A DNA stretch of 16,998 nt, from NCBI GenBank assembly GCA_937992055.1, contig CALKLQ010000016.1:1-16998 (forward strand), written 5' to 3'. The position numbers were made by a program, and so were the translations under genes. Below are positions 1-6,751 of the stretch, one piece after another (the stretch's first letter is position 1; each line of letters begins with the position of its first letter). This DNA comes from an uncultured Clostridia bacterium. GTDB taxonomy: Bacteria > Bacillota > Clostridia > Christensenellales > UBA1242. The notes under the pieces are model-generated. The model was not told the origin of the DNA and searched no databases. It saw nothing but the letters and a program-made list of their open reading frames with translations.

Positions 1-150
1 TCTCTTCATTTCGCAATATTGTAACAAATTGCCCTATTTTGTACAATTATTTTCCTACTTTTTTCCTCTTTTTTCTCTTTTTTTCTATTTTTTCCTACCT
101 TTTTGACCTCCTTTTACCCATTTTCCACCTGTCCAAGCCTGTTTTTTGAT

Positions 151-179
151 AAAAAAATAACCGTCTACAACACGGCTAT
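151..179 (-). terminator. Rho-independent terminator after tRNA-Arg(CCT)
   Basis: On the minus strand an 8-bp stem (ATAGCCGT with ACGGTTAT, one G-U pair) with a 7-nt loop is followed by seven T. It lies just 3' of the tRNA-Arg gene and would end its transcript. Confidence 0.8.
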
Positions 180-182
180 ATT

Positions 183-257
183 TGGCGTCCCCAAGAGGAA
201 TCGAACCTCTAACTAGCCCTTAGGAGGGGCTTGTTATATCCGTTTAACTATGGAGAC
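183..257 (-). tRNA. tRNA-Arg (anticodon CCT)
   Basis: Reads AGG codons. The acceptor arms GTCTCCA and TGGGGAC pair with one G-U. The anticodon stem AGCCC/GGGCT encloses the loop CTCCTAA, giving anticodon CCT after the conserved T33. The T arm GAGG/CCTC carries TTCGATT. The 3' CCA is encoded in the genome. The last 3' bases resemble those of the tRNA-Arg at 4615-4689. A T-run terminator follows directly. Confidence 0.93.
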
Positions 258-507
258 AAATCTCAATTTTCAAAATTAGTATATCATATACATAATATAA
301 TTGCAATTATTTAGAATTAATTGAAAGTTAGTCTATATATTGCTGTACTTAAGTTAAAACATAAGAATTATTAAAAAGAATTATAATAAAAAATTTTGTT
401 TAAAAATCTCTAGTATAAAGTTTAACATTGTTTTGCGCTTTTACTTCAATCATAATTTAACCCACTATTTTTAACCGTAATAGCTTTAGCACTTTTGCAA
501 AGTTAAA

Positions 508-630
508 ATGAGCAAATTTGCTTATTCGTGAATGTTTGCCGATGATTACTCGGTAAATGGCGCAGCCTTAAAAAAATAAAGCTAAGGCGCAAATTTGGGT
601 AAAGCCCCGCGCCAAATTGCGCCTTAGTCC
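508..630. other. Structured GC-richer segment with alternative pairings
   Basis: No ORF is seen here. CTAAGGCGC at 582-590 can pair with GCGCCTTAG at 619-627, extending to a 14-bp stem with one bulge between 582-596 and 614-627. It can also pair with part of GCGCAGCCTTA at 560-570, so the two stems exclude each other. A smaller CCGA/TCGG hairpin lies upstream near 540-553. GC content is clearly above the neighbouring sequence. No T-run follows the main stem. It could be a structured RNA or a remnant of a mobile element; I do not recognise a known riboswitch class. Confidence 0.35.
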
Positions 631-633
631 TAC

Positions 634-662
634 TTGACAGTAGTAACACTTAACGGAATACT
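634..662 (+). promoter_or_regulatory. Promoter for the small ORF
   Basis: A perfect -35 TTGACA (634-639), a 17-nt spacer and a partial -10 AATACT (657-662) stand 35 nt upstream of the ATG at 697. The predicted start is near 669. Confidence 0.55.
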
Positions 663-696
663 TTTAAAAAAACAAATAAAAAGAAAGGTGATAATC

Positions 697-765
697 ATGA
701 ATGAAAATTCACTTAATAACAAGAAATTTTTATTAAAAATGAAGGTTAGAAAATTTTATAATTAA
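697..765 (+). CDS. Small ORF, 22 codons, unknown
   Basis: The ORF starts at ATG 697 and ends at TAA 763-765. The predicted peptide is strongly basic (seven Lys/Arg in the last 14 residues), with an Asn-rich start and no membrane segment. Three things make it more than chance: a TTGACA promoter 35 nt upstream, the Shine-Dalgarno-like AAAGGTG six bases before the ATG, and a strong terminator 35 nt after the stop, so it forms a complete mini-transcription unit. It could be a real small protein, the leader peptide of a lost gene, or the 5' end of a gene truncated by deletion. No family is recognised. Confidence 0.4.
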   Translation: MNENSLNNKKFLLKMKVRKFYN

Positions 766-800
766 GATAAATTTAGATATACTAAAGCCTTCATATTTGA

Positions 801-824
801 ATGTGGCGTCGGCGCCACATTTTT
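801..824 (+). terminator. Strong Rho-independent terminator
   Basis: Perfect 8-bp stem ATGTGGCG/CGCCACAT with a TCGG tetraloop, followed by TTTTATT. It closes the small transcription unit that begins at about 669. Confidence 0.8.
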
Positions 825-932
825 ATTAAATTTAAAAGCAGAGAAAATTCTTTGCTTTTTATTTATCCCTAATAAAAACCGCTAAACCTTGCAAAAAACC
901 TTGCAAAAATTAGGGTAAAATTATAAAAACAT

Positions 933-972
933 AAAAAAAATATGAGACAAGCAAAACTGCCTAATCTCATAT
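933..972 (-). terminator. Terminator after tRNA-Leu
   Basis: On the minus strand ATATGAGA (965-972) pairs with TCTCATAT (940-947), with an inner GCA/TGC stem, followed by eight T. It lies 15 nt beyond the tRNA-Leu 3' end. Confidence 0.8.
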
Positions 973-986
973 ATTTTCTAATATTT

Positions 987-1069
987 TGGTGCGAGCGGAG
1001 GGACTTGAACCCTCACACTTTCGTACACGCCCCTTAAACGTGCGCGTCTGCCGATTCCGCCACGCTCGC
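987..1069 (-). tRNA. tRNA-Leu (anticodon AAG)
   Basis: Class II tRNA with a long variable arm. The acceptor GCGAGCG pairs perfectly with CGCTCGC, with discriminator A and an encoded CCA. The D arm region is the Leu-type GGCGGAATCGGCAGAC. The anticodon stem CACGT/GCGTG (one T-G pair) encloses the loop TTAAGGG, so the anticodon is AAG, read with A34 (inosine expected) for CUN codons. Reading TAA instead would leave two mismatches in the stem, so AAG is preferred. The T arm GAGGG/CCCTC carries TTCAAGT. Confidence 0.9.
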
Positions 1070-1159
1070 ATATTACAAAGAATTTTAAAAATTCTTCGTA
1101 AGTATATTATACTTTTTTATAATTGTCAAGAAAATTAATTAATTATTGACTATTTGTTA

Positions 1160-1531
1160 TCACATAGAAAAATCTTGAGCCTCATGACGACTTAAAGGTT
1201 GGAAGGTATTTATTTCTTTAAGGTATTTTTTTAAGTCCAAAGCAGCTGCCAATCTTTTAACCTCATAAAAATCAACATCTTGTTTGGTTATTTCATTAGA
1301 TTTTAAGAGATAATAAACAGCTTTATAAGCATCTATCCTTTGATTTGCAAGCTCTTTTTTCGACTTTGAAATTCCAAGTGTAGAAACCCTTCTAAGCTTC
1401 TTTTCTAATTTTTTGCATGTTTTATCTATCGCTTCAACAGAAAACGTTTTAATTGATTTTTGAGCTTCAAAAAAATCTATTGCATTTTGCAAAAACTCCT
1501 TTGCTTCATCTCTTGTATAAGTTAATTTCAT
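1160..1531 (-). CDS. Hypothetical protein, 123 aa
   Basis: Not recognised. The start is placed at ATG 1531 because GAGAGGG lies six bases upstream; the frame stays open 18 codons further, but without a ribosome site. The protein looks all-helical, soluble and very Lys-rich, with a basic patch (KKLEKKLRR, about residues 40-48) and no cysteine-pair or catalytic motif. It lies 60 nt downstream of the P-type ATPase on the same strand and could be co-transcribed with it; no terminator is evident between them. A role linked to the ATPase is conjecture. Confidence 0.6.
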   Translation of the reverse strand: MKLTYTRDEAKEFLQNAIDFFEAQKSIKTFSVEAIDKTCKKLEKKLRRVSTLGISKSKKELANQRIDAYKAVYYLLKSNEITKQDVDFYEVKRLAAALDLKKYLKEINTFQPLSRHEAQDFSM

Positions 1532-1591
1532 TTTTCCCTCTCTTTTGTATATGTCAATTGTAACATGTTTTTTTAGAAACATCAATACCTT

Positions 1592-3967
1592 TTAATTTTT
1601 CATGTTAATTTTATTATGTTTAGAAATTATCCTAGCCTTTATAAGGGGCACAAAAATCAATAACATTGCGCTGAAGATAACCAAACACAAATAAACTAAA
1701 AATACATTTAATGAGAACTGATAAAAGCCAAACAGATTAGGAATTAGAGCTGAAGACATTAAAATAAGTATTAATGATATCCCTAAGCAAGACATTCTTA
1801 ATTTATTAAATGGATAGCAAAGCCTAACTAAATTTAAAAATCCTATTGTTGTTAAAATAAGGGTGCTGAGAGTCGCATATTCTTCAACGTTGAAGTAAAT
1901 AAAGTTTTTAATTATCATAACGCAAAGAACATTAAACAACAAGAGTCCAGCATATGGAATTGAATTTTTTAGCACCTGTTTAATAAAATTTCCTTTTATA
2001 ATTTTGTCATTAGGCTGCAAAGCTAAAATAATAGATGGAAGTCCTATTATAAAAAGTTCTAATAGATAAAGTTGTGATGGTTGAAAAGGATATGCAGACA
2101 GAGTTATTAACGAGATTAATGAAAGCGCAATAGTAAAAAATGTTTTCATAAGATAAAGTGTGGAAGATTGTTGGACATTGTTTACAACCTGCCTTCCCTC
2201 CTTTACTACAGCTGGCAAAGAGGAAAATTTAGAATCTAAAAGCACCAAATGAGACAAACTTCTAGCAACGTCGCTTCCATCTGCCATAGAGATAGAACAA
2301 TCTGCTTCTTTTAGCGCTAAGGTGTCATTGACACCATCGCCCGTCATTGCAACGACATTACCAGCTTTTTTTAAAGATTTTATCAGCATGTGTTTCTGTT
2401 CAGGTGATACCCTTCCAAAAACGGTGAACTTAGAAGCAATTTTTTCCACCTCTTCAAGGCTCATTCCCTCTAATGAAATTGTTTTATCCGCGTTTTCAAC
2501 CCCCACTCTTTTTGCAATAGCACTAACTGTGGCTGGAGCGTCACCAGATATAATCTTAATATCCACATTATTGTTTTTAAACCATTCAATTGTTTCAATT
2601 GCGTCTGGCCTTATATGGTCTTCCACAACCACAAGTGCTATGGGCTTTACATTTGTAATATTGTCATCTTCAATCATTTTTTCGCCATGCACAACTAGTA
2701 GCACCCTTTCACCTTTGGAAGCACGTTTCTTAATTTTAGAAACTAAGCTTTTATTCAGTTTTACTCCTAAAAATTCCGGAGCACCCATTGCAATTGTGCC
2801 AATCTCTTCAAAGCATGCGGCAGAAAACTTTCTATCTGAAGAAAATTCTATCTTACTACACAAATTCATGCTTTTAATCGTGCCAAAATGTTCTATGAAT
2901 GCTCTAGAAGTTGCGTTATGTGCATTTTGGCAAGCTAATAAGTTACCCATCACCTCTTCAAAATTAAAGTCTGGTTGTTCAAGCATCAAAATCTCTTTAA
3001 TCTGCATTGTCCCATCTGTTATAGTGCCCGTTTTATCAAGACATAACACATTTGTTCTAGCCAACATTTCAATGCTGTAAATATCTTGAACCAAGGTTTT
3101 CTTTTGAGCCAATTTAACCACGCCTAATGCAAGTGCAATGGTGATTAACAAAAACATTCCGGCGGGAATCATTCCAATTAAGGAACCACAAGTTTGAACC
3201 ACAGTCACGTTGATATTTTTTCCACTACTAAAATAATTGTTAAAAAACATTAAAATTCCAACTGGAATTATCATAATTCCTATATATTTTATTATGGCAT
3301 TCAAATCTTTAAAAAGGTTGGAGGATGGGCTTTTAAATTTTTTAGCCTGTGCGGCAATTGTTTGAATGTAACAGTCTTTCCCAATTTTATCAACTCGTGC
3401 ATAGCAAATGCCAGAGGTAATGAAGCTTCCTCCTAGCAAACTGTCACCTGACTTCTTCTTGATTGCTTTTGATTCGCCTGTTAATAAACTTTCGTTCACC
3501 TCAACATTTCCCTCAATCAAAACACAATCTGCAGGAATTTGATTACCAACACTAAGTTTTATTATGTCATCCAAAACTATTTTTGGGGCAAAAATTTGTT
3601 CTTGTTTTCCCTCTCTAACAACAATAATTTTGGGAGTTGAAATCATTTTTAATTTTTCAACAGTAAATTTAGCCTTCAATTCTTGAACAATGGCAATAAT
3701 AGTGTTTAAACTAACAACAATAACAAATAGTAAATTTTGATACGATTCCACTGATACAAGTGCAATAAATATCACAAGCCAAATAAGATTAAAAAAAGTA
3801 AAGATATTGTCAAATAAAATCTTAAAAACAGATTTTGAAGACTTTTGCTTTACCTTATTGCATAAACCCTGCTTTTCCCTTTGTTTAACTTGTAGAAAAG
3901 TAAGCCCCTCGTCAATTCCAGGTTCAAATCTTTCAATCATCTCATCATTTTGTCTTTTTCTTTTCAT
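1592..3967 (-). CDS. Cation-transporting P-type ATPase, CtpE-like
   Basis: Membrane pump of the HAD-type P-ATPase superfamily that couples ATP hydrolysis to cation movement. Counting from ATG 3967 (791 aa), the order is: cytosolic N-terminus, a TM pair at about 54-98, actuator domain with TGES at 163-166, a second TM pair with the ion-site helix motif MIPAGM around Pro268, the phosphorylated Asp311 in DKTGT, the nucleotide domain, the hinge motif TGDGVND at 542-548, and six C-terminal hydrophobic helices. Length and motif spacing are complete. The MIPAGMFLL helix and the NDTLALKEADCSISMADGSD stretch resemble the CtpE/YfgQ branch, for which calcium transport has been reported in mycobacteria; the ion cannot be read from sequence here. 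A TTG seven codons upstream is an alternative start, since GAGGA lies rather far (14 nt) from the ATG. No metal-binding N-domain is present. Confidence 0.92.
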   Translation of the reverse strand: MKRKRQNDEMIERFEPGIDEGLTFLQVKQREKQGLCNKVKQKSSKSVFKILFDNIFTFFNLIWLVIFIALVSVESYQNLLFVIVVSLNTIIAIVQELKAKFTVEKLKMISTPKIIVVREGKQEQIFAPKIVLDDIIKLSVGNQIPADCVLIEGNVEVNESLLTGESKAIKKKSGDSLLGGSFITSGICYARVDKIGKDCYIQTIAAQAKKFKSPSSNLFKDLNAIIKYIGIMIIPVGILMFFNNYFSSGKNINVTVVQTCGSLIGMIPAGMFLLITIALALGVVKLAQKKTLVQDIYSIEMLARTNVLCLDKTGTITDGTMQIKEILMLEQPDFNFEEVMGNLLACQNAHNATSRAFIEHFGTIKSMNLCSKIEFSSDRKFSAACFEEIGTIAMGAPEFLGVKLNKSLVSKIKKRASKGERVLLVVHGEKMIEDDNITNVKPIALVVVEDHIRPDAIETIEWFKNNNVDIKIISGDAPATVSAIAKRVGVENADKTISLEGMSLEEVEKIASKFTVFGRVSPEQKHMLIKSLKKAGNVVAMTGDGVNDTLALKEADCSISMADGSDVARSLSHLVLLDSKFSSLPAVVKEGRQVVNNVQQSSTLYLMKTFFTIALSLISLITLSAYPFQPSQLYLLELFIIGLPSIILALQPNDKIIKGNFIKQVLKNSIPYAGLLLFNVLCVMIIKNFIYFNVEEYATLSTLILTTIGFLNLVRLCYPFNKLRMSCLGISLILILMSSALIPNLFGFYQFSLNVFLVYLCLVIFSAMLLIFVPLIKARIISKHNKINMKN

Positions 3968-4003
3968 TGGATAAAATCGATTCCTCAATAAATTATTTAA
4001 ATG

Positions 4004-4009
4004 AGTATA
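4004..4009 (-). promoter_or_regulatory. Probable extended -10 of the ATPase gene
   Basis: TGTTATACT on the minus strand is an extended -10 (TG-N-TATACT) with only a weak -35. It is 36 nt upstream of ATG 3967. Confidence 0.4.
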
Positions 4010-4529
4010 ACATAATTTTATTTATAATAAAACAAAAATATACTTTTAATACAAAGATGTGGTAATAAAATTAATAACAAGTCAAAATTATTACAAATTT
4101 ACATAGCACCTTTTCGAATTTAATAAATTTAATTAACACAATTACATTTAAAAAGTTTGCTAAAACATGTTTTCTTTATTAAAGCTTAACAAGCCCACAT
4201 TAGTTTCAATTTTTTAATTTAAACTTAAAAGTAACCAAATAGTATTTTACCATAATTTATTATTTTTATAAATAAAAAATAATTGCAAAATAATTCAAGT
4301 TTTATTATAATAAAAATGAGTTTAAATTTAAGTTTTTGTTGTCGATAAATGACAGATAAGCAATTAAATTCAATATTAATAAAAATTTATTTTTTTAAAT
4401 AAAAATTCCATTGTAGTCAACACTAATATTCTTTCAAAAGTAGTGACAATCGAATCGATATGATTCTAGGTCACTCACCTGTTAGTTTACGCACGCACAA
4501 TCATAGCTTATCAATTAAATTTATATCTT
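4010..4529. other. AT-rich intergenic stretch without a gene
   Basis: No convincing ORF on either strand. The only structure worth noting is a nested hairpin at 4442-4475: AGTGAC/GTCACT outside and GAATC/GATTC inside. Poly-A/T runs dominate the rest. Confidence 0.5.
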
Positions 4530-4590
4530 GCACCCATGCTGTAGTGGATAACACAATGGTTTTCGGAACAGACTAACAGGGGTTCGATAA
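4530..4590 (+). pseudogene. Decayed tRNA-Arg-like remnant
   Basis: The stretch follows the order of a tRNA: a D-arm-like GTAGTGGATAACAC, a loop TTTCGGA that would give anticodon TCG, and a T-arm start AGGGGTTCGA. The anticodon stem is mismatched, and the 3' half of the T arm and the acceptor strand are missing, with unrelated sequence following. It lies 25 nt upstream of an intact tRNA-Arg(TCG). I read it as a truncated duplicate; it may mark an old insertion or excision point. Confidence 0.5.
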
Positions 4591-4614
4591 TACAATAAAA
4601 AAATTGTCAAATAT

Positions 4615-4689
4615 GTCCTCATAGTGAAATGGATATCACAAGGCACTTCGGATGCTTTATTAGGGGTTCAAATCCTCTTGGGGACACCA
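4615..4689 (+). tRNA. tRNA-Arg (anticodon TCG)
   Basis: Acceptor GTCCTCA pairs with TGGGGAC (one G-U), discriminator A, CCA encoded. D arm GTGAAATGGATATCAC. Anticodon stem AGGCA/TGCTT encloses CTTCGGA, so the anticodon is TCG (CGN codons). T arm GGGG/CCTC with TTCAAAT includes a G-U pair. A terminator lies 23 nt downstream. Confidence 0.92.
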
Positions 4690-4711
4690 TAAAAGCCTTT
4701 ATTTTAGGGCT

Positions 4712-4745
4712 AAATCAGCGATTTTGATAGTTGCTGATTTTTTTA
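4712..4745 (+). terminator. Terminator after tRNA-Arg(TCG)
   Basis: Perfect 8-bp stem AAATCAGC/GCTGATTT with a 13-nt loop and a following T-run. A short AGCC/GGCT hairpin precedes it. Confidence 0.8.
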
Positions 4746-4880
4746 TATTTAAACAATTATTTAAATTGACTTGAAATGATAAAAATGATTCTCTTTTCAT
4801 TTGTTATTCCTTTTTTAGGATAACACATTATTAATAATTTTGTGATTTTAAAGAATTTAAAAAATATTTAGATTGTAATC

Positions 4881-5819
4881 TTACTTAAACTTTCTCCAAC
4901 ACTTTTCTTTTAAGAATGTTTTAATTGTGTTGGTGTCTTTATCTTCGTAGTATTCAATCAATAGTTTTTTTAAATCTGGGACTTCTTTTTCTGGGATAAC
5001 TATTAGTCCTTCCCCATGAGAAATCATAAAGTGGTTTACAAAAATAACCGAAGCCCTTTTATTACCATCATTGAATATTTGTGTTTTCATACAAAACAAA
5101 CATAATTCTATTGCTTTATCTATATTTGAAAGGTTGCTAGAAATTATGTTAGTTATTGATTCTTTTACATCTATCTCGGTTGGAATAGATGGAATATAGC
5201 TAGACCCACCAATTGCTACAGGAACACCTCTAACCCTTCCACCTTGTTCAAAAAAACCTTCATTTACAAGCCCTGCAATATGTGAAAGAATATAAAAATC
5301 ACTTTTTGCTTGAACAACATCTTTATCCATAATAAACTCCCAAGCATGTTTAAGGTTTAGGATTTTTTGAACATCAGTTGCTCTCATTCCTGTGACTTTG
5401 CCATTTTCTATAATAGTTTCCGTTTGTGGAAAGGTTGTTGCAACACCTTCCAAAATTGCTTGGTCATAGATGTTTGCTTTCATATTTGCTCTTGCAAAAT
5501 CTAAATTTAATTGAACATCTGGCGACAAATCATTAGAAACATAGTTAAGAATAGCAAGTTCTTTTTCTATTTGTCTAATTGCTTTTTGTAATTCTCTTGC
5601 TTCTTTGGAATATCTTAAAAGTCTTTGATATAACTCTTCAGAAAATTTATCTACATATTGAGATGTAAGTTTCCCTAATTCTCTTTTACGCATGTACAAA
5701 TATTTACCACTTTTGTTTTCCTTAATTTCTGGTGTGCCTGTATATGGAATTAAACTTAATCTTGTTTGCAAATCGGCTTTCTTTCGTAGTAATTCTTGAA
5801 TCGAATAAAAATTGTTCAT
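4881..5819 (-). CDS. Fic-fold protein with degenerate catalytic motif
   Basis: Fic proteins transfer AMP or other nucleotide parts to target proteins, and many are toxins or regulators. In this 312-aa protein residues 1-95 are charged and helical (a coiled-coil-like stretch at 60-92), and the Fic core follows. The core shows an inhibitory-helix-like stretch (QAILEG, ending at Glu124-Gly125, where the family usually has S/T-x-x-x-E-G/N), the flap region RGVPVAIGGSSYIP (197-210) and the active-site loop QIFNDGNKR (247-255). The family motif is HPFx[D/E]GN[G/K]R: the Asp, Gly, Asn, Lys and Arg are kept but the catalytic His is Gln247 and the Pro is Ile248, so normal AMP transfer is doubtful. The start is ATG 5819 with AAGGAG six bases upstream. 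The gene is divergent from the PRTase operon and has a palindrome around its promoter. Confidence 0.85.
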   Translation of the reverse strand: MNNFYSIQELLRKKADLQTRLSLIPYTGTPEIKENKSGKYLYMRKRELGKLTSQYVDKFSEELYQRLLRYSKEARELQKAIRQIEKELAILNYVSNDLSPDVQLNLDFARANMKANIYDQAILEGVATTFPQTETIIENGKVTGMRATDVQKILNLKHAWEFIMDKDVVQAKSDFYILSHIAGLVNEGFFEQGGRVRGVPVAIGGSSYIPSIPTEIDVKESITNIISSNLSNIDKAIELCLFCMKTQIFNDGNKRASVIFVNHFMISHGEGLIVIPEKEVPDLKKLLIEYYEDKDTNTIKTFLKEKCWRKFK

Positions 5820-5835
5820 TTAATACTCCTTTATA

Positions 5836-5887
5836 TTTTAGGGAATAATTTTATCTATATTATAATTATTTGTTCCCTAAAAATCAA
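5836..5887 (-). promoter_or_regulatory. Promoter with flanking inverted repeat, Fic gene
   Basis: On the minus strand TTGATT (5882-5887), a 17-nt spacer and TATAAT (5859-5864) form a good promoter. Perfect 10-bp arms TTTTAGGGAA (5836-5845) and TTCCCTAAAA (5873-5882) bracket the -10. One touches the -35 and lies in the spacer; the other lies just after the predicted start. The placement suits a repressor operator, possibly for autoregulation. Confidence 0.6.
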
Positions 5888-5969
5888 TCTCTTATGACAA
5901 AAATAAAGATTAGTTTCCTAAATTTTTTACAATCTTTTTGAAAAAAATATTAAAAAATGGCAGTGAAAG

Positions 5970-5999
5970 TTGAAATAGCACAAAACTATAGGATATAAT
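5970..5999 (+). promoter_or_regulatory. Promoter of the PRTase-SLOG-HAD operon
   Basis: TTGAAA (5970-5975), an 18-nt spacer and a perfect TATAAT (5994-5999). The predicted start is near 6006, leaving a 144-nt leader before ATG 6150. Confidence 0.65.
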
Positions 6000-6009
6000 T
6001 AATAAATAA

Positions 6010-6128
6010 AGCAAACAACCTTTGAGGGCTTGCTACAAGTTAAAATAAAAAACTACTATAAACAAACCTTTTGTAAGGTTGGTCAGTGTTAAGTTAATCG
6101 CAAATTTCGGTGATTAGCTTTTTTATTG
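6010..6128 (+). promoter_or_regulatory. Structured leader, attenuator-like
   Basis: The operon leader holds three hairpins: AGCAA/TTGCT (6010-6034), AACCTT/AAGGTT (6065-6080) and AAGTTAATC/GATTAGCTT (6091-6120), the last followed by TTTTATT like a terminator. AACCTT occurs twice (6017-6022 and 6065-6070), so AAGGTT at 6075-6080 could pair with either copy, giving a possible switch. No known riboswitch core is recognised. Confidence 0.4.
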
Positions 6129-6149
6129 TAAAAAAATAAGGAGGGTAAT

Positions 6150-6749
6150 ATGAAAAAATTTACAATAAAACAAAATGGTTATTTAGATAGAGATATTCAA
6201 GCATATTACAATAGTGAATATGTAGGCTATCAAAAAAGTGGAAATCCAGATTTTATTAACCACTTAAAAAATATGACAAAACAACACAGTGAGTTGGATT
6301 TGGTCAAAGATTTTATTGCAGTTTATGAAAAAGCAGAAAAAGATATTAAAGAAATAAGCCTAGGTAAAACAAATTGTTTGGTTTGTATTATTCCAAGGTC
6401 GAAAGCAGAAAAACATTATGCAACCTGCCAATTAATGTTTAAGAAAGCAATTTCCAGCGTGGTAGACAATCTTGGTTTGGAAAATGGTGTGGATGTTATC
6501 AAAAGAGTAAAAGATACAAAAACAACTCATAATTGGAGATTAGAACACAATACAGGTGATATGCCTTATAAAGACATTACAATTAATACTTGCGAAATCA
6601 ACAAAAACAAAATCAAAGATAAAAACATTATATTAGTTGATGATATTTATACTGAAAATGTTAATGTGGCTGAAGATTGTATCCAAGCTTTGTTGAATTT
6701 GGGAGCAAAAAGTGTTACAGTCTATGTGTTGGCAAAAACAAGGAGTTAA
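6150..6749 (+). CDS. Phosphoribosyltransferase-fold protein, ComF-like
   Basis: Likely type I PRTase fold, which binds PRPP or a related ribose-phosphate and attaches or removes a nitrogenous base. In this 199-aa protein the diagnostic part is the PRPP loop, ILVDDIYTENVNV (161-173), followed by the ALLNLGAKSVTVYVLAKT strand-helix typical of ComF and other PRTases. The family usually has a small T-T/S-G turn after the two Asp; here it is T-E-N, so the catalytic pocket is altered. The N-terminal half (1-75) is not recognised. Translation should be strong: AGGAGGG stands six bases before ATG 6150. Its stop codon is two bases before the SLOG gene, which implies an operon. A base-ribosylation or nucleotide-sensing role is inferred; the substrate is unknown. 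Confidence 0.75.
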   Translation: MKKFTIKQNGYLDRDIQAYYNSEYVGYQKSGNPDFINHLKNMTKQHSELDLVKDFIAVYEKAEKDIKEISLGKTNCLVCIIPRSKAEKHYATCQLMFKKAISSVVDNLGLENGVDVIKRVKDTKTTHNWRLEHNTGDMPYKDITINTCEINKNKIKDKNIILVDDIYTENVNVAEDCIQALLNLGAKSVTVYVLAKTRS

Positions 6750-6751
6750 AA

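Noticed and set aside
1..150. Coding sequence on the minus strand in the pyrimidine-rich start
   Set aside because: Frames are short and interrupted; only about 15 codons open to the edge, without ribosome site. Nothing can be supported.
508..630. Known riboswitch (c-di-GMP, fluoride, purine, preQ1) or housekeeping RNA (RNase P, SRP, tmRNA)
   Set aside because: None of the conserved core sequences of these classes could be found.
2322..3080. 252-codon open frame on the plus strand
   Set aside because: It lies entirely inside the P-type ATPase gene in antisense; the translation is low-complexity hydrophobic and Ser-rich, with no ribosome site. It is a shadow of the ATPase.
4699..4800. 33-codon minus-strand frame with AAGGA before its ATG
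   Set aside because: It runs through the tRNA-Arg terminator in antisense and has no recognisable content.
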